Shown: positions 7,801-7,934 of the stretch, in pieces | Numbering within the stretch: the stretch's first letter is position 1 | How the letters are laid out: each line of letters opens with the position of its first letter | From: Fibrobacteraceae bacterium | GTDB taxonomy: Bacteria; Fibrobacterota; Fibrobacteria; Fibrobacterales; Fibrobacteraceae | Direction of reading: 5' to 3' | NCBI GenBank assembly: GCA_021443045.1 | Contig: JABUUT010000033.1 | Location: 48,031-55,964, forward strand | Length of the DNA stretch: 7,934 bases | Translations under genes and position numbers: made by a program | The notes under the pieces: generated by a model | Databases searched by the model: none | What the model saw: only the letters and a program-made list of their open reading frames with translations | What the model was told of the DNA's origin: nothing

Positions 7801-7934
7801 ATCTTTATATTCCTCCTGGAATCACCTACATTGGCTCTATTCAATTAGATCCAAGGTCAAGTATTCAATTTACTATGCCGGGGTACGAGACCGTAATGAA
7901 TATAGATGGAAATTTCACCTGGCGAGCACAGACC
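4803..7934 (+). CDS. Large secreted modular cysteine peptidase with CBM3-like, lamin-tail-like and EF-hand regions (3' end beyond window)
   Basis: An open frame of 1044 codons from GTG 4803 reaches the right edge without a stop, so the C-terminus is missing. Visible order: signal peptide (1 to about 21, MKICYGSLWS...FVWS); CBM3-like domain (about 22-157); lamin-tail-like beta domain (about 165-290, with WVQLQNHGDTPI and DYIAWG at 264-269); fibronectin-III-like segment (about 349-435, TWIPSAGAKSYKVSVL); papain-fold-type peptidase domain (about 470-690); seven EF-hand-type loops (696-831); and a beta-rich C-terminal region (834 onward) with helix-like repeated short strands. Peptidase evidence is SWRCWAVATAELN with Cys518, then GTHIMLVDAA with His626, then FHNIDNDG with Asn655 or Asp657 as third residue. 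The layout recalls C39-like and C66 (IdeS-like) peptidases more than true papains, and the papain Gln six residues before Cys is absent (Ala512). It probably acts extracellularly with calcium stabilisation; the substrate is unknown. The gene has its own promoter region after a terminator. Confidence 0.85.
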   Translation, partial: MKICYGSLWSVLLCLVSFVWSSEPIRIEVKDEQPGNNDMLGLRMRIINNSGQQYNGIQVRYYLKKRSTDNFVLENYYLNGLSANLEQVDSTTVTLYVGIPILGQGNIPDADGISVGVHSQNWEPMQKGDLPNYPGRTFAEPVGYGIYLGDSLIAGKPLSLDSLNGTLKLRFVGIRPETADSQSAWVQLQNHGDTPISMNDEKIKDAANNTHSLGDLTIDAKSTLRVCNGSVSTCADDSLVMSIPGLSFGKVGEFVLYQDSVPLDYIAWGARGNFADSPEFENKDMGLEYFFNTSEEPVLGPVSVYRKGDFFRAVIKNGTDSIISWSKFRENMVGLSISQWPYAEPFVLWDGSSVYKRDGEETMLTWIPSAGAKSYKVSVLKANDSSVVYQGYTQRTKLPLQLPAGEYLWLVIPIEADEEGLSRPDYFESWESDIPSEFHCRFTVHVLPESVEPEIDLHVEPLAARKDSYMLDLKWGEHILDAEWDRPHNSSGYVDQYGNRRFADPKHFYYDAEESWRCWAVATAELNHFYGGNLTQDEIRYHYMVDVKYGENRILNTFPHGEEGAGFFHLVAPWALNIENVEHFGWTYYPDDSDDFFSFSGMRMTDNEILAALNAGYPVMIWEGTHIMLVDAAIKASGAPYGYEGEEGYIYRFHNIDNDGTISWKPIWPRATEAYYILRNPREINRTVKMSELYTDTNGNGIMDFDEVFDADKDGLIDFDEYYRFDTYHKNLDYDANGNGKLDFGEYRQFAIVQAELNRDYDQDGIWDKTEIMSYTIRENYPEGGFGVRKEIFADIDGDGLRAEKDSDSDNDGKLDGEEDVNHNGLKDELETDVYIKDDNQFVVTADIASATLYALSELNYNDGVVCYNEGMPTGFCSIASAAQEISGEDYSVKVGARATVGDVYSKGRVLLRSNTHVRGEIILAGSSNVSDIYIQNGSILDNGITNISYATWNSHFLAQNYDLDSYSISSKPNLFIRNGEVGTLNPGYYSTVKVEAGGHLYIPPGITYIGSIQLDPRSSIQFTMPGYETVMNIDGNFTWRAQT
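6351..6773 (+). other. Catalytic core of the cysteine peptidase domain
   Basis: This stretch holds the catalytic signature. The codon for Cys518 is 6354-6356 in RCWAVATAELN, the usual Cys-Trp-Ala start of the long helix. His626 is at 6678-6680 in a hydrophobic strand after GYPVMIWEGT. Asn655/Asp657 follow in HNIDNDG, about 30 residues later. DEIRYHYM, 20-odd residues after the Cys, matches the pattern of C39/IdeS-like peptidases. The fold assignment is by motif only, and catalytic activity is inferred. Confidence 0.65.
6888..7295 (+). repeat. Seven EF-hand-type / thrombospondin-3-like calcium loops
   Basis: Residues 696-831 contain seven 12-residue loops of the form D-x-D/N-x-D/N-G-x-x-D-x-x-E. 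They start at D696 (DTNGNGIMDFDE), D710 (DADKDGLIDFDE), D735 (DANGNGKLDFGE), D760 (DYDQDGIWDKTE), D795 (DIDGDGLRAEKD), D808 (DSDNDGKLDGEE) and D820 (DVNHNGLKDELE). Loop 5 is the most degenerate, with Ala at position 9 and Asp at 12. The last two loops abut directly, as in thrombospondin type 3 repeats. The segment probably forms a calcium-rigidified linker between the peptidase and the C-terminal domain. It lacks the dockerin spacing of exactly two loops about 20 residues apart. Confidence 0.85.

Noticed and set aside
1..7934. CRISPR array, tRNA/rRNA, transposon ends or phage genes
   Set aside because: No direct repeat-spacer pattern, no cloverleaf or rRNA-like stretch, and no transposase or integrase motif was found on either strand.

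Overview
The window is AT-rich bacterial DNA with all genes on the + strand. It encodes three envelope or exported proteins and no recognisable housekeeping, phage, mobile or RNA genes. The style suggests a Gram-negative fibre-associated bacterium, with Fibrobacterota the best guess: very large multidomain secreted proteins, CBM3-like beta-sandwiches ending in an '-LWG-' strand, a lamin-tail-like domain with a 'DYIAWG' strand, EF-hand-type calcium loops, and a lipoprotein that looks like an outer-membrane barrel. This taxonomic guess rests on protein style only.

Layout. Positions 1-129 are a leader with a small perfect inverted repeat at the left edge, a weak promoter candidate and a Shine-Dalgarno. 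Positions 130-3804 encode a 1224-residue exported alpha/beta-hydrolase (lipase/esterase class, GHSQGG serine motif) with two C-terminal CBM3-like domains. Its last codons overlap the start of a roughly 265-residue lipoprotein (3791-4588, lipobox LAGC) rich in beta strands. A good rho-independent terminator (4601-4639) closes this two-gene unit. A non-coding stretch of about 160 bases follows, with an 8-bp inverted repeat and a possible extended -10 promoter. A third gene then starts with GTG at 4803 and runs open through the right edge (1044 codons visible, no stop).

The third protein is modular: signal peptide, one CBM3-like domain, a lamin-tail-like domain, a fibronectin-III-like segment, a papain-fold-type cysteine peptidase domain (Cys518, His626, Asn655/Asp657), seven EF-hand-type calcium loops, and the start of a repetitive beta-rich domain.

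The common thread is the CBM3-like module. It occurs twice in the hydrolase and once in the peptidase, so two different exported hydrolytic enzymes may be carried to the same ligand, such as cellulose, another plant polymer or the cell's own surface. The lipoprotein is probably co-translated with the hydrolase and could be its outer-membrane partner. That functional link is inference from gene order.
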